DNA from: an uncultured Mycoplasmatota bacterium
Lineage (GTDB): Bacteria; Bacillota_I; Bacilli_A; RF39; UBA660
DNA: 8,578 nt
Assembly (NCBI GenBank): GCA_900556025.1
Contig: USNG01000048.1
Location: forward strand, 1-8,578
Direction of reading: 5' to 3'
Below the pieces are notes generated by a model that was not told the origin of the DNA, made no database searches, and saw only the letters and a list, made by a program, of their open reading frames with translations. Below are positions 1-6,431 of the stretch, in pieces. How positions within the stretch are numbered: position 1 is the stretch's first letter; every line of letters starts with the position of its first letter. The translations under genes and the position numbers were made by a program.

Positions 1-11
1 AAGACATTTTT

Positions 12-935
12 TCATTTTTTTAAAATATCAGCAATATTTTCTTCACTTTCAGTATTAAAAACGACTTCATTTACATTATAATTCTCAAAAACCGAACTAG
101 CAATTATATATTTCACCTCTTCAAGTACATTCTTACTATCAAAATCATTAAATATATAATTGTTAAATACAAGTGACATTTTAGACTCATCATGAGTATA
201 ATTAACTAACTCTAAATTATCACTAATATAACTCTTAAAATTATTTTGAGAATTAACAGAACTCTTAAGTTCTTCAATAATAATGTCAATCTTTTCAGAT
301 TCACTATTCATTACTTTAGTAACTGGTACATAATAGGAAATATCATCGTATTTCTTACTAAAATACACAGTAGTTTTATTAATATTATTAAAATTATTTA
401 AATTATACTCTTTATTAATACCAATATTTCTAGTAAGAGGATAATTTAATTCTTTTTTAGAATTTGGTAGATATTTTAACTCTTCACCTTCTACACTAAT
501 GTAAATATTATTTATTCCATTAATTTCGGTTAATGTAAATACTATTCCTTCAATCATTTCTTCTTCAAAATAAGCATTAATATTGAGTAGATCTTTACTG
601 AAATCTAAATAAACACTATCTTTATCAACCTTTACATCTTTTAAAACAGTACCTTTAGGTATAATAGTATAAAATCCATCTAAATCATAATTAGTTATTA
701 AATCAATTTTTTTCTTTATATCTTCAACAATACTTAATTTATCATAATAGCAAATAACTCTAGATACATAATTGTCATCATCAATCAAATAAACAACATT
801 CTCATAATTAGATTTATTTTCTTTTATAACTTCAGGTTTTATATTCTCAGTAGTTGGAAAAAAATAAAATATCATAAATAAAACTAAACATAATGTAGCA
901 ATAACAAATTTATTAATGGCATATTTCTTTATCAT
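12..935 (-). CDS. gerM: GerM-like sporulation/germination protein, two GerMN domains, membrane-anchored
   Basis: GerM family proteins act in the space between the forespore membranes and are needed for normal sporulation and germination. Numbering from the upstream in-frame TTG at 971, the protein has one hydrophobic segment (about residues 22-38). It is followed by two GerMN-like repeats, roughly 58-170 and 200-310, each with the pattern 'VYLDFS...L' or 'MSLVFNNYIF' ahead of a helix of the E-x-I-x-x-I-V/I type. B. subtilis GerM also has two such domains. No lipobox is seen (ATLC lacks the small residue before Cys), so it is probably a signal-anchor protein rather than a lipoprotein. I chose the ATG at 935 (307 aa) because the TTG at 971 lies in the loop of the terminator-like hairpin after gerE, and because the protein then begins MIKKYAINKF just before the membrane segment. 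Neither start has a good Shine-Dalgarno. It follows gerE, as these genes lie near each other in Bacillus. The identification is good; the start is uncertain. Confidence 0.8.
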   Translation of the reverse strand: MIKKYAINKFVIATLCLVLFMIFYFFPTTENIKPEVIKENKSNYENVVYLIDDDNYVSRVICYYDKLSIVEDIKKKIDLITNYDLDGFYTIIPKGTVLKDVKVDKDSVYLDFSKDLLNINAYFEEEMIEGIVFTLTEINGINNIYISVEGEELKYLPNSKKELNYPLTRNIGINKEYNLNNFNNINKTTVYFSKKYDDISYYVPVTKVMNSESEKIDIIIEELKSSVNSQNNFKSYISDNLELVNYTHDESKMSLVFNNYIFNDFDSKNVLEEVKYIIASSVFENYNVNEVVFNTESEENIADILKK

Positions 936-940
936 AGTAA

Positions 941-969
941 ATTTTATGTTACTGAAATTAAAAAATGAC
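941..969 (-). promoter_or_regulatory. possible sigma-E-like promoter for gerM
   Basis: On the minus strand GTCATTTT (969-962) is followed after 13 bases by CATAAAAT (948-941). Each differs at one position from the Bacillus mother-cell sigma-E elements GTCATATT and CATACAAT. The spacer is about one base shorter than usual. The -10 ends only five bases before the ATG at 935, so the transcript would be essentially leaderless. AT-rich sequence makes chance matches easy, so this is tentative. Confidence 0.3.
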
Positions 970-983
970 AATTAAGTCATTTT
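960..983 (-). terminator. intrinsic terminator-like hairpin at the end of gerE
   Basis: Perfect 8-bp arms AAAATGAC / GTCATTTT (plus-strand 962-969 and 976-983) enclose a 6-base loop. On the minus strand the hairpin runs into six consecutive T. The stem has only two G-C pairs, so it may be weak. It begins at the gerE stop codon and separates gerE from gerM. Confidence 0.5.
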
Positions 984-1188
984 ATATAGAAATTTCTCCT
1001 AATTTTATAAGTTCTATAACAGCTCCTGCTCTTCCCTTACAACCAAGCTTCTGCATTGCATTAGATATATGATTTCTTACAGTCTTTTCACTAATACCAA
1101 GTTCATCTGCTATTTCTTTAGTACTTCTATTCTGTATTAATAAAACAAACACATCTTTTTCTCTTTTAGTTAAAATATTACCTGTCAT
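982..1188 (-). CDS. gerE: GerE, late mother-cell sporulation regulator (LuxR-type HTH)
   Basis: A stand-alone DNA-binding domain of 68 aa. The core 'LTKREKDVF..L.....TKEIADEL', the helix-turn-helix 'ISEKTVRNHISNAMQKLG' and the end 'AVIEL..LGE' match Bacillus GerE almost residue for residue; that protein is 74 aa. In Bacillus GerE is the last regulator of the mother-cell cascade, adjusting sigma-K-dependent coat genes. There is no receiver domain, as expected for GerE. Two starts are possible. The GTG at 1194 has AGGAG six bases upstream. The ATG at 1188 has GAGGTG three bases upstream. I prefer the ATG because the predicted sigma-K start site falls in or just after the AGGAG, leaving GAGGTG as the usable binding site. 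It lies between spoIIIAH and gerM, inside a sporulation block. Identity is very likely. Confidence 0.93.
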   Translation of the reverse strand: MTGNILTKREKDVFVLLIQNRSTKEIADELGISEKTVRNHISNAMQKLGCKGRAGAVIELIKLGEISI

Positions 1189-1209
1189 ATTCACCTCTAT
1201 CTCCTAAAG

Positions 1210-1236
1210 TAATCTATGAAATAAAGAAACAAAGGT
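1210..1236 (-). promoter_or_regulatory. sigma-K-type promoter of gerE
   Basis: Minus-strand CATAGATTA (1218-1210) fits the Bacillus sigma-K -10 consensus CATAnnnTA exactly. An AC, within AACC, lies 16 bases upstream (AC at 1236-1235), matching the short sigma-K -35 and its 16-17 base spacer. B. subtilis gerE is itself transcribed by sigma-K. Transcription would start near 1203, about 15 bases before the ATG at 1188. Confidence 0.6.
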
Positions 1237-1248
1237 TACTAGATACGC

Positions 1249-1743
1249 CTAGTTACTCTCAAATTTAACAGTTATATTCTTTTTAGTTTCAAATTCAGCT
1301 TGAACACTTCTCATAATATCATTAGCTAATGTATTACTATGATCTTTAGAAGATATTGTTATATATATATTATCATTATTAATCTCAACATAAGAATTAA
1401 CATTATAATCTTTTAATATTTTTTCTTCTAAATAATTTTCCTTTCCTTTAGCTAAATTTAATACTTGAAGTTCACTAAAAGCAGAACTTTTTTCTTCTGA
1501 AGTAGATGATGGTGAAACTATTTTTTCTTGTAATTTACTCATTAAATCAGCAACTTTCTCATCTCTTTCAACTCTTAAAGCAACAAGTTTATTATTTTCA
1601 CTAACATTAATATCAATATTTTTATTTACTTTATCTGTATTATACTTATCACTAAATATTTCACTAGGTAAAGTTATATAATAAACACCTAATATCAGTA
1701 TTAACGAAAACAATGTCAAAAACCATAAATTTTTTTTATTCAT
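1249..1743 (-). CDS. spoIIIAH: SpoIIIAH-like stage III sporulation protein
   Basis: In Bacillus SpoIIIAH is the mother-cell half of the SpoIIIAH-SpoIIQ channel linking mother cell and forespore, with a ring-forming YscJ/FliF-like domain outside the membrane. Here the N-terminus 'MNKKNLWFLTLFSLILILGVYYIT' fits the family's start: a short basic stretch, Trp, then one membrane segment (about residues 6-25). A polar linker follows. From about residue 80 comes the typical region of a Ser-rich helix, 'LNLAKGKENYLEEKIL..YNV..YVEI', a beta strand 'IYITIS' and an amphipathic helix. At 164 aa it is shorter than the roughly 218 aa of B. subtilis, mainly in the linker. The ATG is preceded by GAGGTG five bases away. 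It stands alone behind a terminator rather than at the end of a spoIIIA operon; the other spoIIIA genes are not in this window. Confidence 0.85.
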   Translation of the reverse strand: MNKKNLWFLTLFSLILILGVYYITLPSEIFSDKYNTDKVNKNIDINVSENNKLVALRVERDEKVADLMSKLQEKIVSPSSTSEEKSSAFSELQVLNLAKGKENYLEEKILKDYNVNSYVEINNDNIYITISSKDHSNTLANDIMRSVQAEFETKKNITVKFESN

Positions 1744-1776
1744 TTTTTCACCTCATTAAATTATATTAAATGCAAT

Positions 1777-1800
1777 AAAAAAAAGAACCTAAGTTCTTTT
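1777..1800 (-). terminator. intrinsic terminator of the phosphorelay operon
   Basis: Perfect 8-bp arms AAAAGAAC / GTTCTTTT (plus-strand 1781-1788 and 1793-1800) surround a 4-base loop. On the minus strand the right arm runs into eight T in a row. The TAG stop of the receiver reading frame (1791-1789) sits in the loop. It cleanly separates the signalling genes from spoIIIAH. Confidence 0.8.
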
Positions 1801-2157
1801 AATTGATTTTTCAATAACTCTACCAATATCTTTTTCATTAAATGGTTTGCAAAGCATTTCTACAATTGGATAAGGTTTCAATATTTCTAATGGAAAATTA
1901 GCTCCACTTATTACAGATACAGGAAATCTATCAAATATATTGTTTTTATCAAAATACTCTAATACTTCAAAACCATTCACATTTGGCATATTTAAATCAA
2001 GTAAACAACATATTATGTTATTAGAAATATCACTATTAACAATTTCTATAGCTTTGGCACCATCATTAGCAATTACTACATCATATTTATCATCAAATAA
2101 TTTTTGTATAAAAGTAGATACTAAATTAGAATCATCTGCTACTAATATAGTGCCACG

Positions 2158-2160
<3 letters not shown>
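1789..2160 (-). CDS. response-regulator receiver domain, reached only by a +1 frameshift from the upstream Hpt gene
   Basis: This frame encodes a complete receiver domain of 123 residues after the junction. Counting from the first Ser (2160-2158), it has the acidic pair D9-D10 in 'ILVADDSN', the phosphate-accepting Asp D55 in 'LLDLNMP', the Ser S85 in 'VISGA' and the Lys K105 in 'CKPF'. All key catalytic residues are intact and there is no internal stop. There is no output domain. The open frame upstream runs only to a TGA at 2202-2200, and no ATG, GTG or TTG lies between that and the Met of the NMP motif. Starting at that Met (1989) would lose the phosphorylation site. Translation must therefore arrive from the Hpt-repeat gene, whose frame ends CCC-TAG; reading one base forward there gives '...[15 protein letters not shown]'. 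The fused protein would be 410 aa. It is either a programmed frameshift or a one-base insertion. The role is presumably the last Asp of the relay. Confidence 0.8.
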
Positions 2161-3066
<906 letters not shown>

Positions 3067-3078
<12 letters not shown>

Positions 3079-4905
3079 AAATTTCTTTAAAACTCTTTCT
3101 AATTCTGGTTTTTCAATTGGTTTACTTAAATAATCATCAAAACCTTTCTTTAAATATTCTTCTTTCATACCAGAAATAGCATTAGCAGTTAATATAACAA
3201 CTGGTGTTTTAAATCCATCAATTTTTCTTAATTCTTCCATAGTCTCAACACCAGTCATTCTAGGCATCAAGTCATCAACTAAAATAAGTTCAAATTGTTC
3301 ACCAGCTTTAATTTTTTCAATAGCTTGAACACCAGAATTAATCATATCCAAATCTAATTGGAATGGCCTTAAAAGTCTTTCAGCAACTTTTAAGTTCATA
3401 TTATTATCATCAACTAAAAGTACTCTCTTTCCTTTTAAGTTAATAGTCTTAATTTCACCCTTCTTAGCTTCTTCTTCTCTAAGCTTTAATATAACATCAG
3501 GTTTAACATAATCTTGATCAATAGATATAGTGAATGTACTTCCTTGTCCGTAAACACTCTTTACATTTATTTTTCCATTCATTAATTCTACTAGCTTTTT
3601 AGTAATTGCAAGACCTAAACCAGTACCTTCGATACCAGCATTTTTCTCTTCATCAATTCTATCAAATTTACTAAACAACTTATCATAGTTTTCTTCTTTA
3701 ACACCAATACCAGAATCTTCAACTTCTATTATTATTCTTACATTATTATCTTTAGTTATACAATTAACTCTAAATTCAACATAACCTTGTTGAGTATATT
3801 TAACAGCATTTGTTAATAAGTTAATAGTAACTTGTTTAACTCTTTGTTTATCACCAAATAAGTATTCAGGAATATTTCTATCATATTCATATCTAAATTC
3901 TAAAGGTTTATCTCCCATTCTAGCTTTAGTTAACGCTACTAATTCATCAAATAAATCAACAAATTTATAAGGACCATTAATAAGTTCTAATTTATTAGCT
4001 TCAATCTTAGAAATATCAAGTATTCCGTTAACTATTTCTAAAAGTGTTTGACTGGCTAAAATAATATTTTCAACATCATCATGAGCTTCATCAGGCATTC
4101 CATCTAATTCATTTAATGCATTACTGAAACCAACAACTGCATTTAATGGTGTTCTAATTTCATGTGACATATTACTTAAGAAATCACTCTTTGCTGTATT
4201 AGCTTTATCAGCAGCAATTTTAGCTTCATTTAAATTAGCAATTAATTTAATATTTGAGTCATCAATTGTATAGAACATAAAGAATGTTAACAATACAGTA
4301 CATGGGTTTACTATAAGAATATCTATATAATTATCATCAACTAATAACACAATTAAATAGAAAAGAACCATAAATAATAAAGCCCAATATTTTTTGTTTT
4401 TAAAGTTATGTCTGTTCAATATAATTAGTATTCCACTAGCCATAGAACATAAAATAACTAAAATATAAATAAAGTTAGAAGATACACCAACTGGTGAAAA
4501 CAAACTATCTTTATAAACAATTTGAACAGGTAATAAGACAAATATTATTGCAAGTAATACAATAAGTATTGATGAGTACATAAGTACCATTTTACCTTTT
4601 CTTTCTCTTCTCTCTTCAGGAATAGAAACAATTAAATAATAAATTATAAAAAACAACATCCATGAAGCAAAACTAAAGAATAGTATTTTCGAAACAACCG
4701 AATATATTGGCAAATCACTAGCATCTCCATTAAGCATAATAAAAAAGCTTATGATTTCCGTAACTAAACTTACAAATGCAGTTCCAAGTAAAAATATAAA
4801 TGTAACATTTTCAATCGAATCAGCTTTCTTCTTCATCAAAGGTAAAATTAATATCAGAATTAATGATGAAACAATAATAATGATATAATAGATCAAATTA
4901 CTCAT
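3067..4905 (-). CDS. hybrid sensor histidine kinase, 7-TM input, HisKA-HATPase-REC
   Basis: 612 aa. The first 213 residues form about seven membrane segments (near 5-23, 33-57, 70-95, 106-130, 142-163, 172-190, 195-213) with no large outside domain, so the signal is probably small, within the membrane, or a protein partner. A helical linker (218-240) leads to the HisKA H-box 'SHEIRTPLNAV' with H248. The ATPase has the N-box 'INLLTNAVKYT' (361-371), the G1 box DSGIG (397-401) and the G2 box GTGLGL (427-432). A C-terminal receiver (about 493-610) has D499-D500, acceptor D544 in 'LVDDLMP', T573 and K595. The kinase would phosphorylate its own receiver, which needs an Hpt partner to pass phosphate on; the next gene supplies one. 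The start ATG has GAGGAG 11 bases upstream, a rather long gap. The input signal cannot be told from sequence. Confidence 0.93.
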
Positions 4906-4947
4906 TACAAATACAACTCCTCTTTATCTATTCTATACATTATCACA

Positions 4948-4976
4948 ATTATATCACATTAAAAATTGAATGTAAA
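4948..4976 (-). promoter_or_regulatory. sigma-A-type promoter of the phosphorelay operon
   Basis: Minus-strand TTTACA (4976-4971), a 17-base spacer and TATAAT (4953-4948) give a near-consensus housekeeping promoter. Two copies of TGTGATA (4958-4952 and 4947-4941) lie 11 bases apart as direct repeats across the -10. One-turn-spaced direct repeats are a common layout for regulator binding, but this is only suggestive. Confidence 0.6.
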
Positions 4977-5009
4977 TTTTAAATAGTAAAAAATAATACT
5001 ATTTTTATA

Positions 5010-5037
5010 TTGATTTATGTATCATATATGATACAAT
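5010..5037 (+). promoter_or_regulatory. promoter of the XRE regulator with embedded palindromic operator
   Basis: TTGATT (5010-5015), a 16-base spacer and TACAAT (5032-5037) form a sigma-A-type promoter. The perfect palindrome GTATCATATATGATAC (5019-5034) fills the spacer and runs into the -10, an ideal place for a repressor to block polymerase. The start would fall near 5044, leaving only about three bases before the ATG at 5047. Confidence 0.65.
5019..5034. repeat. 16-bp perfect palindrome, probable autoregulatory operator
   Basis: The two 8-base halves GTATCATA / TATGATAC are exact reverse complements with no gap. The palindrome lies 13 bases before the XRE gene and inside its promoter, so binding by a dimer of that protein is the simplest reading. 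The kinase promoter fires the other way from 4948-4976, about 43 bases away, so the same dimer might also affect it. Confidence 0.7.
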
Positions 5038-5046
5038 ATATTTATT

Positions 5047-5322
5047 ATGAAAAAGATGACTGAATACATAAATTATATTGAAGTTGATAAAAGTATTGAA
5101 GAACTAGAAGAAGATTTTATAAATGACTTTATTTCTTTTAGAAAAGAAAACAATTTAACACAAGAAATGCTTGCTGAATATTCTAAGGTTAGTAGAACTA
5201 AAATAGCTAGAATTGAAAGTGGAATGCATTCTCCTAGTGTAAAAGCTTTATTAGATATTTTAGGTCCTTTAGGATATACAATCAAAATTGATAAAGTAAA
5301 AAGAAATCACTATTTTAAATGA
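5047..5322 (+). CDS. XRE-family HTH transcriptional regulator (HigA-like)
   Basis: 91 aa. A charged N-terminal helix (about 14-35) leads into a helix-turn-helix of the Cro/CI type at about 34-60: 'LTQEMLAEYSKVSRTKIARIESG', followed by 'SPSVKALLDILGPLGYTIKI'. The short C-terminal strand ending 'YTIKI' is typical of HigA-type antitoxins and small autoregulated repressors. No toxin gene lies beside it: upstream is the divergent kinase and downstream is the convergent rsgA, so it is an orphan. No Shine-Dalgarno precedes the ATG, and the predicted transcript starts almost at the ATG, so translation is likely leaderless. It is the only plus-strand gene here. Its 3' end overlaps that of rsgA by 13 bases. 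Confidence 0.85.
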   Translation: MKKMTEYINYIEVDKSIEELEEDFINDFISFRKENNLTQEMLAEYSKVSRTKIARIESGMHSPSVKALLDILGPLGYTIKIDKVKRNHYFK

Positions 5323-5331
5323 TTTCTTTTT
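5298..5331. terminator. bidirectional terminator shared by the XRE gene and rsgA
   Basis: Perfect 12-bp arms AAAAAGAAATCA / TGATTTCTTTTT (5298-5309 and 5320-5331) flank a 10-base loop, giving a T-run after the stem in both directions. Both stop codons, TGA at 5320-5322 and TAG at 5312-5310, lie inside it. The stem thus also encodes the ends of both proteins. Confidence 0.8.
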
Positions 5332-6287
5332 GTTTGTTTATAATAATTAATTTTATCTTTTTGAATTTTTCTTTTATTATCTCTATTATCTTTTAATTTG
5401 AGTTTTTTATATCTATTTAATTCTTCTAATGTTATTATTCCGTTATTTATAGCTTCTATTACAGCACATCCATTACTATTTTCATGAGTACATGTTGTAT
5501 ACTTACACTCTGTTTCTAATTCTGATATCTTTGAAAATATTTGATTTAAATCGTAATCATCATTTAAGGCTACACTTCTAATACCAGGTTCATCTATAAC
5601 TACTCTATTATCTTTTAATATATATAAATTTCTACTAGTAGTTGTATGTCTTCCCCTATCGTCTTTGCATCTTATACTTTTAGTCTTAATTTTATCTTCA
5701 CCAATTAAATGATTAATAAGAGTACTTTTACCCACACCACTGCTTCCAATAAACACAGCCGTTTCATTTACTTTCCAAATACTTTTTATTTCTTCTATTC
5801 CTTCATTTAAATAAGAACTAACTATAAATACAGGATAATTAAATCTATTAAGCATAATATTTTTATACTTTTCTTTTTCTTCATAACTGCATAAATCAGA
5901 CTTAGTTAATATAAAAGCTATTTTAGTTTTTCCATTTAATCCGACTAATACCATTCTTTCTAATCTAGCTATATTAAAATCATTATTTAAACTAGTAACA
6001 ATAAATACTATATCAATATTAGACGCAAGTATTTGTTCTTTTCCTTTTCTATATTTTTCTTGTGATTTATCAACTGATAATTTAGATATATAATTCTTTC
6101 TTTCATAAATAGATTTGATAATACAATTTAAATAGTCATCTATATCAATTACTACATAATCTCCAACTACAGGATACATTTCACTCTGATAACTATTATT
6201 AATAATTCCAACATATATTTCATTATTATATATTAGATTCCAATTAGTTTTATTAACACTAATTATTCTACCTATTTTATTTTCCAT
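5310..6287 (-). CDS. rsgA: RsgA, small-subunit ribosome biogenesis GTPase
   Basis: RsgA is a circularly permuted GTPase that helps late 30S maturation. Here an N-terminal OB-fold (about 1-68) precedes the GTPase with motifs in permuted order: G4 TKSD (128-131), G1 'GSSGVGKST' (181-189), the G2 region 'RGRHTTT' (211-217) and G3 DEPG (232-235). A C-terminal zinc site follows with C261, C266, H268 and C274 in 'CKYTTCTH.....C'. All parts expected of the family are present and 325 aa is somewhat longer than usual because of a basic tail (about 293-325). The ATG at 6287 has AAAGGA three bases upstream. It is transcribed alone, from its own promoter at 6419-6392, rather than beside prkC-type genes as in Bacillus. 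Confidence 0.96.
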   Translation of the reverse strand: MENKIGRIISVNKTNWNLIYNNEIYVGIINNSYQSEMYPVVGDYVVIDIDDYLNCIIKSIYERKNYISKLSVDKSQEKYRKGKEQILASNIDIVFIVTSLNNDFNIARLERMVLVGLNGKTKIAFILTKSDLCSYEEKEKYKNIMLNRFNYPVFIVSSYLNEGIEEIKSIWKVNETAVFIGSSGVGKSTLINHLIGEDKIKTKSIRCKDDRGRHTTTSRNLYILKDNRVVIDEPGIRSVALNDDYDLNQIFSKISELETECKYTTCTHENSNGCAVIEAINNGIITLEELNRYKKLKLKDNRDNKRKIQKDKINYYKQTKRNHLK

Positions 6288-6298
6288 AATTCCTTTCC

Positions 6299-6324
6299 GT
6301 TATTATGAAAAATATCATAATAAC
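6299..6324. repeat. 10-bp inverted repeat directly ahead of the rsgA ribosome binding site
   Basis: Perfect arms GTTATTATGA / TCATAATAAC flank 6 bases. In the rsgA transcript the hairpin ends at the base next to GGAAAGGA, so it could act on ribosome access. On the minus strand no T-run follows, which argues against a terminator of that strand. Read on the plus strand it is followed by TTTTT and T-rich sequence, which could stop antisense transcription. It could also be a protein-binding dyad. Confidence 0.55.
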
Positions 6325-6327
6325 TTT

Positions 6328-6363
6328 TTATATTTTATTTTCTTCCTTAACTACTTCAATCAT
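6328..6363 (-). CDS. possible 11-codon leader ORF upstream of rsgA
   Basis: ATG at 6363 opens MIEVVKEENKI and stops with TAA at 6330-6328. It has a strong ribosome binding site, GAGGTG, seven bases upstream (6376-6371), better placed than that of rsgA itself. It begins about 20 bases after the predicted transcription start, and its stop is three bases before the hairpin at 6324-6299. This layout looks like a leader peptide or a translated spacer coupling to rsgA. The peptide has no obvious codon run that would sense an amino acid. Function unknown. Confidence 0.4.
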   Translation of the reverse strand: MIEVVKEENKI

Positions 6364-6391
6364 CCCACAACACCTCTTTCTTTTAAAAAAT

Positions 6392-6419
6392 ATTATACTA
6401 CAAAATAAAAATAGTTCAA
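6392..6419 (-). promoter_or_regulatory. sigma-A-type promoter of rsgA
   Basis: Minus-strand TTGAAC (6419-6414), a 16-base spacer and TATAAT (6397-6392). The -35 is inside the right arm of the gltX terminator hairpin, so one sequence serves both. The transcript would have a leader of about 100 bases holding the small ORF and the hairpin. Confidence 0.6.
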
Positions 6420-6431
6420 TTGAACTATTTT
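6402..6431 (-). terminator. intrinsic terminator of gltX
   Basis: A gapless perfect palindrome of 24 bases with 12-base halves, AAAATAGTTCAA / TTGAACTATTTT (6408-6431), is followed on the minus strand by a T-rich tail. The gltX TAA stop (6432-6430) begins the stem. Confidence 0.7.

Noticed and set aside
1744..1776. Sigma-A promoter (TATAAT) directly before spoIIIAH
   Set aside because: The TATAAT lies five bases from the ribosome binding site, so the transcript would lose that site, and no matching -35 is seen.
1789..1989. A short separate response regulator starting at the Met of NMP
   Set aside because: That start falls just after the phosphate-accepting Asp and would remove half the domain. 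The upstream codons in the same frame clearly encode the missing half.
5073..5285. 70-aa minus-strand frame opposite the XRE gene
   Set aside because: Antisense to a clear helix-turn-helix protein with its own promoter and terminator.
5047..5322. Toxin-antitoxin pair
   Set aside because: The XRE protein looks like a HigA-type antitoxin, but no small toxin gene lies on either side; the neighbours are a kinase and rsgA.
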